Assembly (NCBI GenBank): GCA_026415695.1
Contig: JAOAGP010000007.1
Span: 1-64,000 of the forward strand
Direction of reading: 5' to 3'
From: Thermodesulfovibrionales bacterium
Lineage (GTDB): Bacteria > Nitrospirota > Thermodesulfovibrionia > Thermodesulfovibrionales > Dissulfurispiraceae
DNA: 64,000 bases
Of the stretch, positions 1-9,123 are shown one piece after another. The notes beneath the pieces are model-generated. The model worked only from the letters and a program-made list of their open reading frames with translations. It had not been told where the DNA came from and made no database searches. Each line of letters starts with the position of its first letter. Positions within the stretch are counted from its first letter, which is position 1. A program made the translations under genes and the position numbers.

Positions 1-178
1 CACAAGATACATGGAATATCATATGTGTAGCAAAATGATAAATATCAGCAAAAAAGAGGCATTAGTCAAACAAGATTAGGCAGGATTAAAAGGAGTTAAC
101 CAAAAGTCAAAGATTATAGGGATTACCCGTATCTTATACTAAAAACCAGTCTTTTTATCACCTGTCCCATTTCATTGA

Positions 179-952
179 TCAGTTAATCTTTTCAAAAACC
201 TCCCTAACCGATTTCTCGCATAATAATGCAAGGTCTTTTCTGTTAAGTTTGTTTTCTTGGTTGTTATTTATCACATCACAGAAATGCACAACCGCCTTGA
301 TACGGGTCATTCCTGTTATATTCCAAAGATGTATAAAAATATTCATATCTCCATACCAAGCCACCTTATGAGAGATTGGTTTGCTGTCATCATCTAAATA
401 CGATATCACCACTGGTTGAACCCTTACATCCAGCCTCTCTGGAAGGAAGAAAAATGCGGAGTTAAACCTTTTTATCACCTTTCCATCTGATGTGGTGGCC
501 TCTGGAAAAACCACGATATTTGTGCCTTGAGACAAGACCCTTTCGGCGTATTTGATCGCTGAATAGGTAGATTTCTTTGAACTGCGATTCACAAATATAG
601 TCCCTGCAGTCATGCTCAAGATTCCAAAGATTGGCCACCTCTTGACCTCCTCCTTTGAAACAAACACACAGGGCATAACGCTTGCGATCACAGGGATATC
701 TGTATAAGATAGATGGTTACATGGAATAAATGCGCCACCATGTTGAGGCTTGCTGCCTTTTTTTTCTACAACAATGCCTAATAACCTACAATTGGTTTTA
801 GCCCATACATTCACAGATTTTAAAAGCACACTGTTGTGAGGAATCCTTGTAATCCTTAATAGTAGCAGTATTGGGACTACAAAGACACAAAATAATAGGT
901 TGCTTATGATAATAGACAATATCCTGAAGAGCCTTAAGAAAAAAATTGTCAT
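179..952 (-). CDS. plsC: 1-acyl-sn-glycerol-3-phosphate acyltransferase (PlsC family)
   Basis: 257-residue membrane-associated acyltransferase expected to convert lysophosphatidate to phosphatidate in phospholipid synthesis. The N-terminus has a hydrophobic anchor (about residues 5-33). The family HX4D motif is present as His80...Asp85 (NHLSYTD), and the acceptor-binding block appears as FPEATTS at 149-155, where FPEGT is usual. Length fits a standard single-domain PlsC. It is transcribed alone, divergently from the large FecR-TPR-barrel gene across about 150 bp. Another acyl acceptor (for example an ornithine or aminoacyl lipid) cannot be excluded, since PlsC-family members look alike at this level. 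Confidence 0.88.
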   Translation of the reverse strand: MTIFFLRLFRILSIIISNLLFCVFVVPILLLLRITRIPHNSVLLKSVNVWAKTNCRLLGIVVEKKGSKPQHGGAFIPCNHLSYTDIPVIASVMPCVFVSKEEVKRWPIFGILSMTAGTIFVNRSSKKSTYSAIKYAERVLSQGTNIVVFPEATTSDGKVIKRFNSAFFFLPERLDVRVQPVVISYLDDDSKPISHKVAWYGDMNIFIHLWNITGMTRIKAVVHFCDVINNNQENKLNRKDLALLCEKSVREVFEKIN

Positions 953-1057
953 GCCATTATTATAGTCTTAACAAGTCACTTTTTACCCTTTAAGTCCAAT
1001 GCCATCACACCAAATATAAAATCAACAAAAATTCTTGTTTAAAGATATGCCCAAAAG

Positions 1058-1066
1058 TGCTAAAAT
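1058..1066 (+). promoter_or_regulatory. Candidate extended -10 promoter of the FecR-TPR-barrel gene
   Basis: TGCTAAAAT reads as an extended -10 element (TGn plus TAAAAT), 33 bp before the ATG at 1100, which is preceded by AAGGGG at 1088-1093. No convincing -35 box at 17 bp spacing was seen, consistent with an extended -10 promoter. Confidence 0.4.
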
Positions 1067-1099
1067 TATGCAAAATCCACTTTAAAAAAGGGGTATGAT

Positions 1100-4000
1100 A
1101 TGAATAAACATCATAGTTTTTCAAATAACATATTTGGTATAACTCTACATCAGCATATAAAACTTTTCATCGTTATTATATTGTTTAACCTCTTGTTCTT
1201 GATTTGTTTACCAACAACTAAAACCTTTGCAGCAATACCTATCAACCGCCCTGATGTGCCTAAACACGCAGAGATTGTATCTGTAAGGGGTGATAGTGAG
1301 GTGATGTTTGTAAAGACAGAAGTGTGGTATCCAGCAGCTATTTATCAGTTACTTACATCAGGAGATATTCTAAAGACAGGGACAAACGGCAAGATAGATG
1401 TCCTGTTTATTAATGGTATTCAGATAAAGATTCATCAAAGGTCAACCCTAATTATCAGGGAGTATTCAAAGGACAAGAGATTGACGGAATTAAATCTCAA
1501 GATTGGTGAGATATGGAGTAGGGCAAAGGCGGTGCCGGGCGAGTTTAGGATTGTAACACCCTCTGCTATTGGCGGAGTAAGGGGCACTGATTGGGATTTG
1601 TTGGTTGATGAAAAGGGGACGAGTTATCTCACGGTCTTAAACGGCAGTGCAGAATTTTACAACGACTTTGGTTTAGTAAGGCTCAAGGATGGTGAGCAGG
1701 CAATGGCGGAGGTCGGGAAGGCACCTGTGAAGGTCTTTTTGGTAAGTCCAAAGGACAGGGTTCAGTGGACTATTTCTTATCAACCAGATATGCCAAAGGT
1801 AGTAGTTTTTTATTCCCATAAAAGAGAGCAAATACTTGAGATTCTGCCGTCTGTGAGGGAAAAGGTAAACAGTGATAAAACAGATACAGGCTCAAAACTA
1901 CTTCTTGCTGGACTTCTCTATGACCTCAAGGAATTTGATGAAAGCCTTAAACTCTTTGATGAGATACTTGAATATGACAAGTCAAATACTACAGCATCAA
2001 TCTTTAAGGGGCTTATCTTACTTGATAGAGGCAAGATTGATGAGGCAATGCCCTTGTTACAAATGGGATTGAATTCAACCAATCCAAAAGATAGGATAAA
2101 TGCATCCATTGGATTAGCAGGCGTATATCTCTATAAAAACGATTTAAACAAGGTAGAAAATTTACTTGATAGGTTATCTAAAGATGAAACATCACCGTCC
2201 ATCGGGCTTGCTATGTCAATCTATTATGCCTACAAAGGAGACTTTAGGGGAGCAATAGGTATTTGTCTTGATTATTTAAAGGCATATCCAGAGGATGAAA
2301 GGTTTTACACACTTGCAGGGGATTTCTACCTCACAATAGACGAGCCAGAAAAGACGGTAGAGGCTATCAAAAAGGCACTATCTATTAATCCTAATTCATC
2401 TGATGCCTATCTGATATTAGGACGATATAACCACTTACTTGGTAAGGCAAAGGAGTCAGAGACTGCATTTAGAAGGTCTATAGAACTCAATCCAAAAAAC
2501 ACCGATGCAATTAGTGAACTTGGGAAGTTGCTCATGGAAAAGGGAGACTTTGAGAAGTCTTTTAAAAAACACAATGAGGCAATAGACATCAAGCCCACAG
2601 TGAGCAGTTACCACTCAAGGCGTGGGATGTTGATGAACTGGATTGATGAAATAAAATCAGCCCACAGGGATTATAAGAAAGCCACCGAGATAAACCCCTC
2701 TGATTATCAGTCCTTTGATGGACTTGGATTCCTTGCACTCAAAGAAGGAAAGCCCGATGAGGCAATACAATATTTCTACAAGGCAAGCCTCCTTGAACCT
2801 CGTTTTGCAGAACCACATATATTCCTTTCGATTGCCTATTATCAAAAGGAGGACATAGGCAAGGCACTTGAGGAGTTGAGGCTTGCAAGTCTCCTTGACC
2901 CAAAAGACCCCATTCCTCACATGATTGCCTATATAATCTATCAAGACACCTATCGCCCATTTGATGCCATAAGGGAGGCAACCACTACACTTGAACTACT
3001 GCCAAACCTCAAGAGCGTAAATCCCATTGATGCAACACAGAAGGGGTTGACAAACCTCGGTAATGCACTACTTGGACTTGGAATGACTGAATGGGCAACG
3101 AGTTATTCAGAGGACTCTTATAATCAATACGATGCGGGTAGTTACTACTTTAGTGCCAAGAAGTATGAGGGCAATCCATTTATTTATTCAAGCACTATGT
3201 CGCAGGCATTTTTGTTAGACCCCATGTCAATAAAATACTCTGACAGGTATCAAGATATTGTCCAACGACCACAACAAAATCTGACAGTAAATGCAACACT
3301 TGGAAGTGAAGACGGCGCCTTTTACAGAAAGAGTAAGGTAATCACACAAGGATACACGAGAAAGCCTTTTCAGATTACCTATCTGCTTGACTGGGAAAAC
3401 TACGACAATAAGGGCTTTCGTGAGAATAGTTATACAAGGAGTAATTTTCTGACCTACGCAATAGGGCTAAAACCTGACTATAAAAACGGCTTCTTTATTT
3501 GGGGTGGCAAAAAGTGGGTTACAATGGGAGACCCTGGCACTGTGTTTCAGCCTGATAAGGATGATACCTACAAAGACAGGCATACCTTATTGTCTGCTGG
3601 TTACAACTACAGGATTGGCAATAAAAACAACCTACTTTTTAATTTCTTTTACAACGCTGTAAAGTCAAATTTTGATAATCGTCAACCATTAGGAAGTATT
3701 GGCATGTCAGATTATGCAATATCTTTTGTAAACAGATTTGGGCTAAATCAGGCAAGGCAATTCTTTGATAAGGGTGTGTATGATTTGGGTGTGTGGAATG
3801 GCATACAACTATTTGCAACGGACTCAACAGGTATGCTTTTAGCGGAGGGATTACAGCCTCTTTCATTTCCATCTAATAAGGTTTTTGATACAAACCCTGT
3901 CCGCAGTAGTCTTACAAGGTCAGAGAATTTAGGTTATCAATTCAAACACCTCTTGACCCTCTTTGATAACCACGACTTCTCTTATGGTGTAGAGTTCATA

Positions 4001-4969
4001 CCAAAAAACAGGTTTAAGACTGAGCAGATTTTAAGTGTTACACCTACAGGTAGATATATGGGTTTTTATGACGAGATAATGTTACCAAATCCTGAATTTT
4101 ACGCCATGAGGGACTTGATTTATAGAGACAGCCTTGATGGTTGGCGTTATGACAGTAAGATACTTCTTGCCTACTTGAATGACCGATGGAGCATAGTGGA
4201 TAACCTTTTGATGGAATACGGGATTACATACGAATGGCTTAAGTCTTCAAACACGATAAGCAACGATGAATTTAGATATAAGAAGATTCACCCAAGGATT
4301 GGGCTTTCTTGGAAGATTAACAACATCCACACAATAAGGACTGCATTTCAAAGAAAACTTTACCCCGGTGCTACACAGTCCTTTTCACCACTTACGACAG
4401 TTGGGCTTATCTTTGATTGGATACAACTCGTCCCCGGCTCAATTATCACCGATTATCAGACCTCCTTTGAATCACGATGGAACGATAGACTCTTTACATC
4501 CATAAACCTTGAAAGACGGGATGTGAAATACCCTCATAACACAGTTGGTGAAAAAAACTCTACAAATTTTATTGCTGCTGCAATAAACACCATCTTGACC
4601 GATAGGATTGGTGCTTTCATAAGATACAAATACGCCGATAGTGAGGTAAAAGACGGACCGTATCAAGTCAAAGAACTACCCTTACTCCCTCGTCATGCAT
4701 TAGGTGCAGGATTAGTATGGGTCTCACCTTCTTATCTTAAGGCAATGCTTGCAACCTACTACATCACAGGTCAATACGGAAATGATGACAATACATATAA
4801 ACTACCAAACTTTGTCACCACAGACCTTACACTCACTTGGGAAGCTCTTAAAAAACACCTGATGGTTAAGTTTGATGCAAAAAACATATTCAACATTAAA
4901 TATGAGACAAAACAGGGTTACCCCGCCGCAGGCATGTCTGCATATCTGACAGTAGAGTATAGGTTTTAG
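1100..4969 (+). CDS. FecR domain - TPR array - TonB-receptor-like outer-membrane beta-barrel fusion
   Basis: 1289 residues. An N-terminal hydrophobic signal segment (about 20-44) implies export. A FecR-type domain follows at about 55-205, with the typical GDxLxTGxxG turn and a GGVRGTDW block. Then comes a long TPR superhelix (about 255-690, repeated A..LG/P-N-x-A patterns). The last ~580 residues are rich in alternating aromatic and polar strands (YxxxxxKN, RxxF) and end in a strand closing with Phe, the usual OMP C-terminal signal. The last ~40 residues resemble the end of TonB-dependent receptors (DAKNIFN, then ...EYRF). No plug domain is visible. AAGGGG at 1088-1093 supports the ATG at 1100. 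TPR-plus-barrel proteins such as BcsC and PelB export polysaccharides; here the barrel looks receptor-like, so the role is open: export, uptake or adhesin-like scaffold. Confidence 0.75.
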   Translation: MNKHHSFSNNIFGITLHQHIKLFIVIILFNLLFLICLPTTKTFAAIPINRPDVPKHAEIVSVRGDSEVMFVKTEVWYPAAIYQLLTSGDILKTGTNGKIDVLFINGIQIKIHQRSTLIIREYSKDKRLTELNLKIGEIWSRAKAVPGEFRIVTPSAIGGVRGTDWDLLVDEKGTSYLTVLNGSAEFYNDFGLVRLKDGEQAMAEVGKAPVKVFLVSPKDRVQWTISYQPDMPKVVVFYSHKREQILEILPSVREKVNSDKTDTGSKLLLAGLLYDLKEFDESLKLFDEILEYDKSNTTASIFKGLILLDRGKIDEAMPLLQMGLNSTNPKDRINASIGLAGVYLYKNDLNKVENLLDRLSKDETSPSIGLAMSIYYAYKGDFRGAIGICLDYLKAYPEDERFYTLAGDFYLTIDEPEKTVEAIKKALSINPNSSDAYLILGRYNHLLGKAKESETAFRRSIELNPKNTDAISELGKLLMEKGDFEKSFKKHNEAIDIKPTVSSYHSRRGMLMNWIDEIKSAHRDYKKATEINPSDYQSFDGLGFLALKEGKPDEAIQYFYKASLLEPRFAEPHIFLSIAYYQKEDIGKALEELRLASLLDPKDPIPHMIAYIIYQDTYRPFDAIREATTTLELLPNLKSVNPIDATQKGLTNLGNALLGLGMTEWATSYSEDSYNQYDAGSYYFSAKKYEGNPFIYSSTMSQAFLLDPMSIKYSDRYQDIVQRPQQNLTVNATLGSEDGAFYRKSKVITQGYTRKPFQITYLLDWENYDNKGFRENSYTRSNFLTYAIGLKPDYKNGFFIWGGKKWVTMGDPGTVFQPDKDDTYKDRHTLLSAGYNYRIGNKNNLLFNFFYNAVKSNFDNRQPLGSIGMSDYAISFVNRFGLNQARQFFDKGVYDLGVWNGIQLFATDSTGMLLAEGLQPLSFPSNKVFDTNPVRSSLTRSENLGYQFKHLLTLFDNHDFSYGVEFIPKNRFKTEQILSVTPTGRYMGFYDEIMLPNPEFYAMRDLIYRDSLDGWRYDSKILLAYLNDRWSIVDNLLMEYGITYEWLKSSNTISNDEFRYKKIHPRIGLSWKINNIHTIRTAFQRKLYPGATQSFSPLTTVGLIFDWIQLVPGSIITDYQTSFESRWNDRLFTSINLERRDVKYPHNTVGEKNSTNFIAAAINTILTDRIGAFIRYKYADSEVKDGPYQVKELPLLPRHALGAGLVWVSPSYLKAMLATYYITGQYGNDDNTYKLPNFVTTDLTLTWEALKKHLMVKFDAKNIFNIKYETKQGYPAAGMSAYLTVEYRF

Positions 4970-5016
4970 ATAGGGTGCTTTGCTGAAAATATTACTAATT
5001 ATAAATAAAACGGAAA

Positions 5017-5036
5017 TCCCTAAAAATATTTAGGGA
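5017..5036 (+). other. Small perfect hairpin downstream of the barrel gene
   Basis: TCCCTAAA-AATA-TTTAGGGA forms an 8-bp perfect stem with a 4-nt loop 48 bp after the stop codon at 4969. There is no T-run after it on either strand, so it is not a classical intrinsic terminator. It may stabilise the 3' end of the mRNA. Confidence 0.35.
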
Positions 5037-5079
5037 AGATAGTCAAGTGCTACGATCTCGTTATGGTAGTATTTTTATA

Positions 5080-5109
5080 TTGACAATGCAATAAAATATT
5101 CTTTATAAT
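5080..5109 (+). promoter_or_regulatory. Sigma-70 promoter of tRNA-Ala
   Basis: TTGACA at 5080-5085 and TATAAT at 5104-5109 are both perfect consensus hexamers separated by 18 bp. The predicted start site falls a few bases before the tRNA 5' end at 5120, so the leader would be very short. Confidence 0.8.
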
Positions 5110-5119
5110 TCAAAGTCTT

Positions 5120-5192
5120 GGGGCTGTAGCTCAGTTGGGAGAGCGTCTGAATGGCATTCAGAAGGTCGGCGGTTCGATCCCGCTCAGCTCCA
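5120..5192 (+). tRNA. tRNA-Ala (anticodon GGC)
   Basis: A 73-nt cloverleaf can be folded by eye: a 7-bp acceptor stem (GGGGCTG with CAGCTCC, one G-U), a D-arm containing AGCTCAGTTGGGAGAGC, an anticodon stem TCTGA/TCAGA with loop ATGGCAT giving anticodon GGC (Ala, codon GCC), and a T-arm with TTCGATC. The discriminator is A at 5192. The next bases are CCT, so the CCA end is not encoded. It is a single-gene unit with its own promoter. Confidence 0.95.
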
Positions 5193-5379
5193 CCTTTAAA
5201 AATCAATCACTTAAGTCCTAATTCCCTTCTCATCTCTACCCCTTATTGTATAGTAAGCCAAGTGCGTGTGTTACTGGCATTTCAGAGGATGATTTTGAAG
5301 ATTGTCTTTTAGAAAAAAAAGAAAATAAAGTCTTTATTCTCATGCAGTGAAATCCCTTGATAAACTAAAGCAGATATCA
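5193..5379. other. Intergenic gap between tRNA-Ala and hemH
   Basis: No gene is supported here. A short open frame on the plus strand (about 5246-5350, Glu/Asp-rich, ending TGA) has no Shine-Dalgarno site or recognisable homology. It could be a decayed gene end or chance. No clear terminator was found for either convergent unit. Confidence 0.3.
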
Positions 5380-6321
5380 TTAAATCCCCCTTACAATCTC
5401 AAACAACGCATTTATAAAACGACTGTCAGTATTGAAGGATTCTGTCCTTTTCATGTTTATCCCTAAAGATGCTGAAAGTTTGCCGTAGACCATGTCTATC
5501 TCATAAAGTGTTTCAATGTGGTCTGATACAAAACTCACAGGGACTATGAGGACATCCTTTATACCCTTTTTTGCAAGCCTATGAAGTGTATCCTCCGTGG
5601 ATGGTTCTACCCATTTTACTGGTCCAGTCTTACTTTGAAAGGCAAGACCGTATTGTGAGGTGGCTAATCCAATCCTATCTACTACGAGTTTGATTGTCTT
5701 TTCTGTATGTTGGATGTATGGGTCTCCTTCGTCAACAAACCTTTGAGGAAGGCTATGTGCACTAAAAAGTATGAAGGGTGTGGTATTAAAAAGTTGCATG
5801 CCTTCTTTTATGAATTCTGACAATACATCTATGTATGATGGATGGTCATACCAATACTTTATTGACTTATGCCTCAGACCCAATCTATCTGCTGATGTTT
5901 CAAAAGCCTTTATCGTTGAGCCAGAGGTTGCCTTGCTGTATTGAGGATAAAGGCTCAATCCTATTACCTCATTGATACCTTCTTGTTTCATCCCTCTTAA
6001 TGTATCTTCAATAAATGGATGCCAATATCTCATCCCCGTCTTAACGGTGATGTCATAACCATTTGTCTTTAATAACTGTTCAAGACAGTGAGCCTGCTGA
6101 TTAGTAATCTCTATCAAAGGTGACTTGCCACCAATAAGGCTATAGGCATGAATGGTATGTTTCAATCTCTTTTTAATGATGATGGAGGCTATGGTGTTGT
6201 GAAGAAATGATGGTCCTAATCTTATGATGTCTCTATCGGAAAATAGATTTTTCAGAAATGGTTTAACAGACTGTAATGAATCAGGTCCTCCCATGTTTAA
6301 TAAGACTATCCCCTTTTTCAT
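5380..6321 (-). CDS. hemH: Ferrochelatase
   Basis: 313 residues, normal bacterial length. Inserts Fe2+ into protoporphyrin IX (or coproporphyrin III in the alternative route) at the end of heme synthesis. Seen directly: the N-terminal LLNMGGPDS motif, FLKNLFSDRDII, and the SAHSLPQRF block carrying the catalytic His, followed by GDPY and a WVEPSTED region typical of the family. GGAG sits 5 nt before the ATG at 6321. It is a single gene with no other heme genes next to it, lying tail-to-tail with tRNA-Ala. Its presence implies the organism makes heme or siroheme-independent cytochromes. Confidence 0.93.
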   Translation of the reverse strand: MKKGIVLLNMGGPDSLQSVKPFLKNLFSDRDIIRLGPSFLHNTIASIIIKKRLKHTIHAYSLIGGKSPLIEITNQQAHCLEQLLKTNGYDITVKTGMRYWHPFIEDTLRGMKQEGINEVIGLSLYPQYSKATSGSTIKAFETSADRLGLRHKSIKYWYDHPSYIDVLSEFIKEGMQLFNTTPFILFSAHSLPQRFVDEGDPYIQHTEKTIKLVVDRIGLATSQYGLAFQSKTGPVKWVEPSTEDTLHRLAKKGIKDVLIVPVSFVSDHIETLYEIDMVYGKLSASLGINMKRTESFNTDSRFINALFEIVRGI

Positions 6322-6451
6322 GTTTTCTCCGTTTTTTATTTATGTATTATCAAGCAAGGCTGTTTAATGTAGCCTTTTGATTGTTTTGTTTAAAGATAAA
6401 GCAACTTTAGACAATAAATCAAACTGTGCCAAATAAGGACAAATCCTCTTA

Positions 6452-6504
6452 ACCTAAACTTCAAGACTTTTTAACCAAAAGTAATATTCGTTTAAAGTTT
6501 AGGT
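6452..6504. repeat. Inverted repeat upstream of the sugar operon
   Basis: ACCTAAACTT (6452-6461) and its exact reverse complement AAGTTTAGGT (6495-6504) are separated by 33 bp. A third copy of the core, TTTAGGTA, recurs at 6525-6532 in direct orientation with the 6499-6506 copy (26-bp spacing), right next to the GTG start at 6533. This may be a regulator-binding site or an mRNA leader structure for the operon. Confidence 0.4.
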
Positions 6505-6532
6505 AAGGTGTAAAACACATAATATTTAGGTA

Positions 6533-7489
6533 GTGAAGATGAAGAAGATACTTTTTATCTGTGGTTCTCTTAATCAGACAACGATGATGTATAAGATAGC
6601 CCAGCATCTAATGGGCGATTATGACTGTTATTTTACCCCTTACTATGGAGATGGTGTTGTAAGACTACTTACGAGGATGGGGTTGTTAGATTTCACAATC
6701 TTGGGTGGTAGGTTTAAGAGGCAGACTGATGAATTTCTTGATGCTGAATGTTGCAAGATTGATTACGAAGGAAGGACAAATAACTACGATTTGGTTGTCA
6801 CATGTTCAGACCTTATAGTGCAGAAGAATATAAAAAAGAAAAATATTATTTTAGTTCAGGAGGGTATGACGGACCCAGAGAATTTTGCATATCACCTTGT
6901 CAAAAAACTAAATTTGCCAAGATATATTGCAAGCACATCTACAACAGGGTTGTCAAACGCATATCAAAGGTTTTGTGTCGCATCAGAAGGGTTCAAGAAA
7001 CACTTTGTCAACAAGGGAGTAAAGGAAGATAAGATAGTGGTAACAGGTATCCCTAATTTTGATGACTGTCAAAGGTATCTCAAAAATGATTTCCCATACA
7101 AAGACTATGTGTTGGTTGCTACTTCGGATGCAAGGGAGACATTTAAACCAGACAGAAGAAAGACATTTATTAAAAGGGCTCTAAAGATAGCAGATGGTCG
7201 TCGGACTATCTTTAAACTACATCCAAACGAAAAGCCAAAAAGGGCAGAAGAGATTAGAAGGATTGCACCTGATGCCTTGATCTTTCACGATGGCAATGCC
7301 CATGAGATGGTGGCAAATTGTCAGGTCTTGATTACTCAATACTCATCGCTTGTGTTTACTGGTTTAGCACTTAATAAGGAGGTCTATTCATATTTTGATG
7401 TTGAACGATTAAAGGAGATGACGCCCATTCAGAATGGTGGGACTTCGGCAAAAAACATCGCAGAGGTATGTAAGGAGTATTTGCAATGA
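6533..7489 (+). CDS. GT-B-fold glycosyl/glycerophosphotransferase-like protein of the sugar operon
   Basis: 318 residues. The overall pattern fits the GT-B superfamily: a Rossmann-like N-terminal half (KKILFICGSLNQ), and a C-terminal half with FKLHPNE and an ITQYSSLVFTGLALNK segment like the sugar-nucleotide or CDP-glycerol binding region of CDP-glycerol transferase and UDP-GlcNAc-2-epimerase-like families. There are no membrane segments. GTG at 6533 is the longest start; ATG at 6539 is equally possible because the upstream AGGTA is weak. It is the first gene of an operon whose last enzymes make and activate a 3-deoxy sugar acid, so it probably transfers that sugar. The ATGA overlap with the next gene indicates translational coupling. 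The donor and acceptor cannot be named. Confidence 0.65.
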   Translation: MKMKKILFICGSLNQTTMMYKIAQHLMGDYDCYFTPYYGDGVVRLLTRMGLLDFTILGGRFKRQTDEFLDAECCKIDYEGRTNNYDLVVTCSDLIVQKNIKKKNIILVQEGMTDPENFAYHLVKKLNLPRYIASTSTTGLSNAYQRFCVASEGFKKHFVNKGVKEDKIVVTGIPNFDDCQRYLKNDFPYKDYVLVATSDARETFKPDRRKTFIKRALKIADGRRTIFKLHPNEKPKRAEEIRRIAPDALIFHDGNAHEMVANCQVLITQYSSLVFTGLALNKEVYSYFDVERLKEMTPIQNGGTSAKNIAEVCKEYLQ

Positions 7490-8283
7490 AGATCTTGACA
7501 GCAATACAGACAAGGACAGGTTCAAGCAGGTTTCCTCAAAAGGTGCTAAAGACACTTGGCAGTAAACCCCTTTTTGTGACTATGGCAAACAGGATAAAGG
7601 CATCAAGATATGCAGGGCAGGTGGTAATACTGACCACATTCTTGCCTGATGACGATATTATTGAGATGATTTCATTAAGCAATGGGCTTGAGTGTTTTAG
7701 AGGACATCCAACCGATTTGCTTGATAGACATTATCAGGCAGGTATCTTTTATGGCGTTGATGCTGTTGTAAAGATCCCGTCTGACTGTCCTCTTGTAGAT
7801 ATTTCAGTAATAGATAAGGTTATAGATTTTTATGTCAAAAACTATCCTAAATACGATTATGTTAGCAATCTACATCCGGCAACCTATCCAGATGGCAACG
7901 ATGTGGAGATTGTAAGCATGAAAACACTTGCATTGGCTTGGAGATTTGCAGACAAGGACTACGAAAGGGAGCACACAACCCCTTTTATCTGGGAGCAACC
8001 TGAAAGGTTTATGATAGGAAATATAAGAAACAATGGCTGTAATTTCTCTATGACGCACCGTTGGTGCTTGGACTATCCTGAAGACTACATCTTTATAAAG
8101 ACCATTTATGACGAATTATCCCCTAAAAATCCATTTTTTGGTATCAATGAAATCCTTGACCTGCTTAAGAGGCAACCACACATTATGGAGATAAATAAGA
8201 AATACTGCGGTGTCAATTGGTATAGACATCATATCAACGAATTAAAGACTATTACACCTTCAGAGACGAGGCTTGAGGTATGA
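7486..8283 (+). CDS. SpsF-like cytidylyltransferase (CMP-sugar-acid synthetase family)
   Basis: 265 residues. The N-terminus carries the nucleotidyltransferase signature (AIQTRTGSSRFPQKVL), here in the SpsF/COG1861 form, where NeuA/KdsB enzymes have ARxGSxRxPxK. Further on, the PSDCPLVD block supplies the metal-binding Asp residues, and a THRWCLDYPEDY block is typical of the SpsF group. Expected reaction: CTP plus a 2-keto-3-deoxy sugar acid gives the CMP-sugar and pyrophosphate. It overlaps the previous gene by 4 nt (ATGA) and the next by 4 nt. The partner NeuB-like synthase and KdsC-like phosphatase lie further down the same operon, which supports the role. Confidence 0.8.
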   Translation: MKILTAIQTRTGSSRFPQKVLKTLGSKPLFVTMANRIKASRYAGQVVILTTFLPDDDIIEMISLSNGLECFRGHPTDLLDRHYQAGIFYGVDAVVKIPSDCPLVDISVIDKVIDFYVKNYPKYDYVSNLHPATYPDGNDVEIVSMKTLALAWRFADKDYEREHTTPFIWEQPERFMIGNIRNNGCNFSMTHRWCLDYPEDYIFIKTIYDELSPKNPFFGINEILDLLKRQPHIMEINKKYCGVNWYRHHINELKTITPSETRLEV

Positions 8284-9107
8284 AATACGACGATATAGAC
8301 CATCTAAAAAGGATATCTAATAAGGCAAGGCAGCAGATAGTTAATCTCACAACAAAGGGTGGGTGTTTTTTGGGTTCAGCCCTGTCGTGTTTAGACATAA
8401 TAACCTATCTATACGAAAGGTTTTTGATACTTGAAGATAAAGACAGGGATTATTTTTTCCTTTCAAAAGGACATGCAGTGCCAGCACTTTATAGTGTTTT
8501 GTCCATTCAGGGGATTATTGATATAAACTGGGTGGAATCACATTTAAGTCCTTACAGTGATTTTTACTATCATCCAAATATCAACATATCAGGTGTGGAT
8601 TTCCATGCAGGCTCATTAGGACATCTTCCATCAGTAGCATTAGGCGTAGCATTGGACATGAAGTTAAAAAATAGCACGGCTTTTAGTGTTGTATTGGTTG
8701 GTGATGGTGAGCTCAATGAGGGATCTGTGTGGGAGACATTTTTGATTGCGGGTGCAAATAAACTCAGTAACTACATTGTAATCATAGATAGAAACAGGAT
8801 TCAGGCAAATATGAAAACCGAATCCCTAATCCCACTTGAGCCCTTAAACAAAAAGTTAGAAGCCTTCGGCTTTGATGTCTATGAGGTTGATGGTCATGAC
8901 TTTGAGGAGATGGAGAGGGTGTTTGATAGAGGGCTTTTTGATAGTGAGAAGCCTCATGCAATCGTAGCACATACAGTGAGAGGAAAGGGTATTTCAAGGT
9001 TTGAAAACAGGATTGACAAATGGTTTGTAAGATTAACCGAGGATGAGGCTGATGAGGTGTTAAGGTCTATGAATATTGAGAATGAAGTTTATCAGCCTCT
9101 TAAGTAG
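8280..9107 (+). CDS. Transketolase-like protein, N-terminal (TPP-binding) subunit
   Basis: 275 residues, the size of a split-transketolase N-subunit. The thiamine-diphosphate fold is marked by SKGHAVPALY, the HAGSLGHLPS block, and the GDGELNEGSVWE...N motif (about residues 141-165) that binds Mg-TPP. It must pair with the C-terminal subunit encoded just downstream. In this operon it probably does not serve the pentose phosphate pathway. A ketol transfer or a TPP-dependent carboligation building the sugar precursor is more likely. ATGA overlap with the preceding gene. Confidence 0.85.
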   Translation: MKYDDIDHLKRISNKARQQIVNLTTKGGCFLGSALSCLDIITYLYERFLILEDKDRDYFFLSKGHAVPALYSVLSIQGIIDINWVESHLSPYSDFYYHPNINISGVDFHAGSLGHLPSVALGVALDMKLKNSTAFSVVLVGDGELNEGSVWETFLIAGANKLSNYIVIIDRNRIQANMKTESLIPLEPLNKKLEAFGFDVYEVDGHDFEEMERVFDRGLFDSEKPHAIVAHTVRGKGISRFENRIDKWFVRLTEDEADEVLRSMNIENEVYQPLK

Positions 9108-9123
9108 ATAAAGGGAAATAAAG

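Noticed and set aside
1872-2944. Several frames of 60-95 codons on both strands inside the large fusion gene
   Set aside because: They are shadows of the long reading frame, lack ribosome sites and have composition unlike the neighbours.
5246-5350. Short Glu/Asp-rich open frame after tRNA-Ala, possibly a decayed gene or integration scar
   Set aside because: No ribosome site, family match, or flanking repeat of the tRNA 3' end was found.
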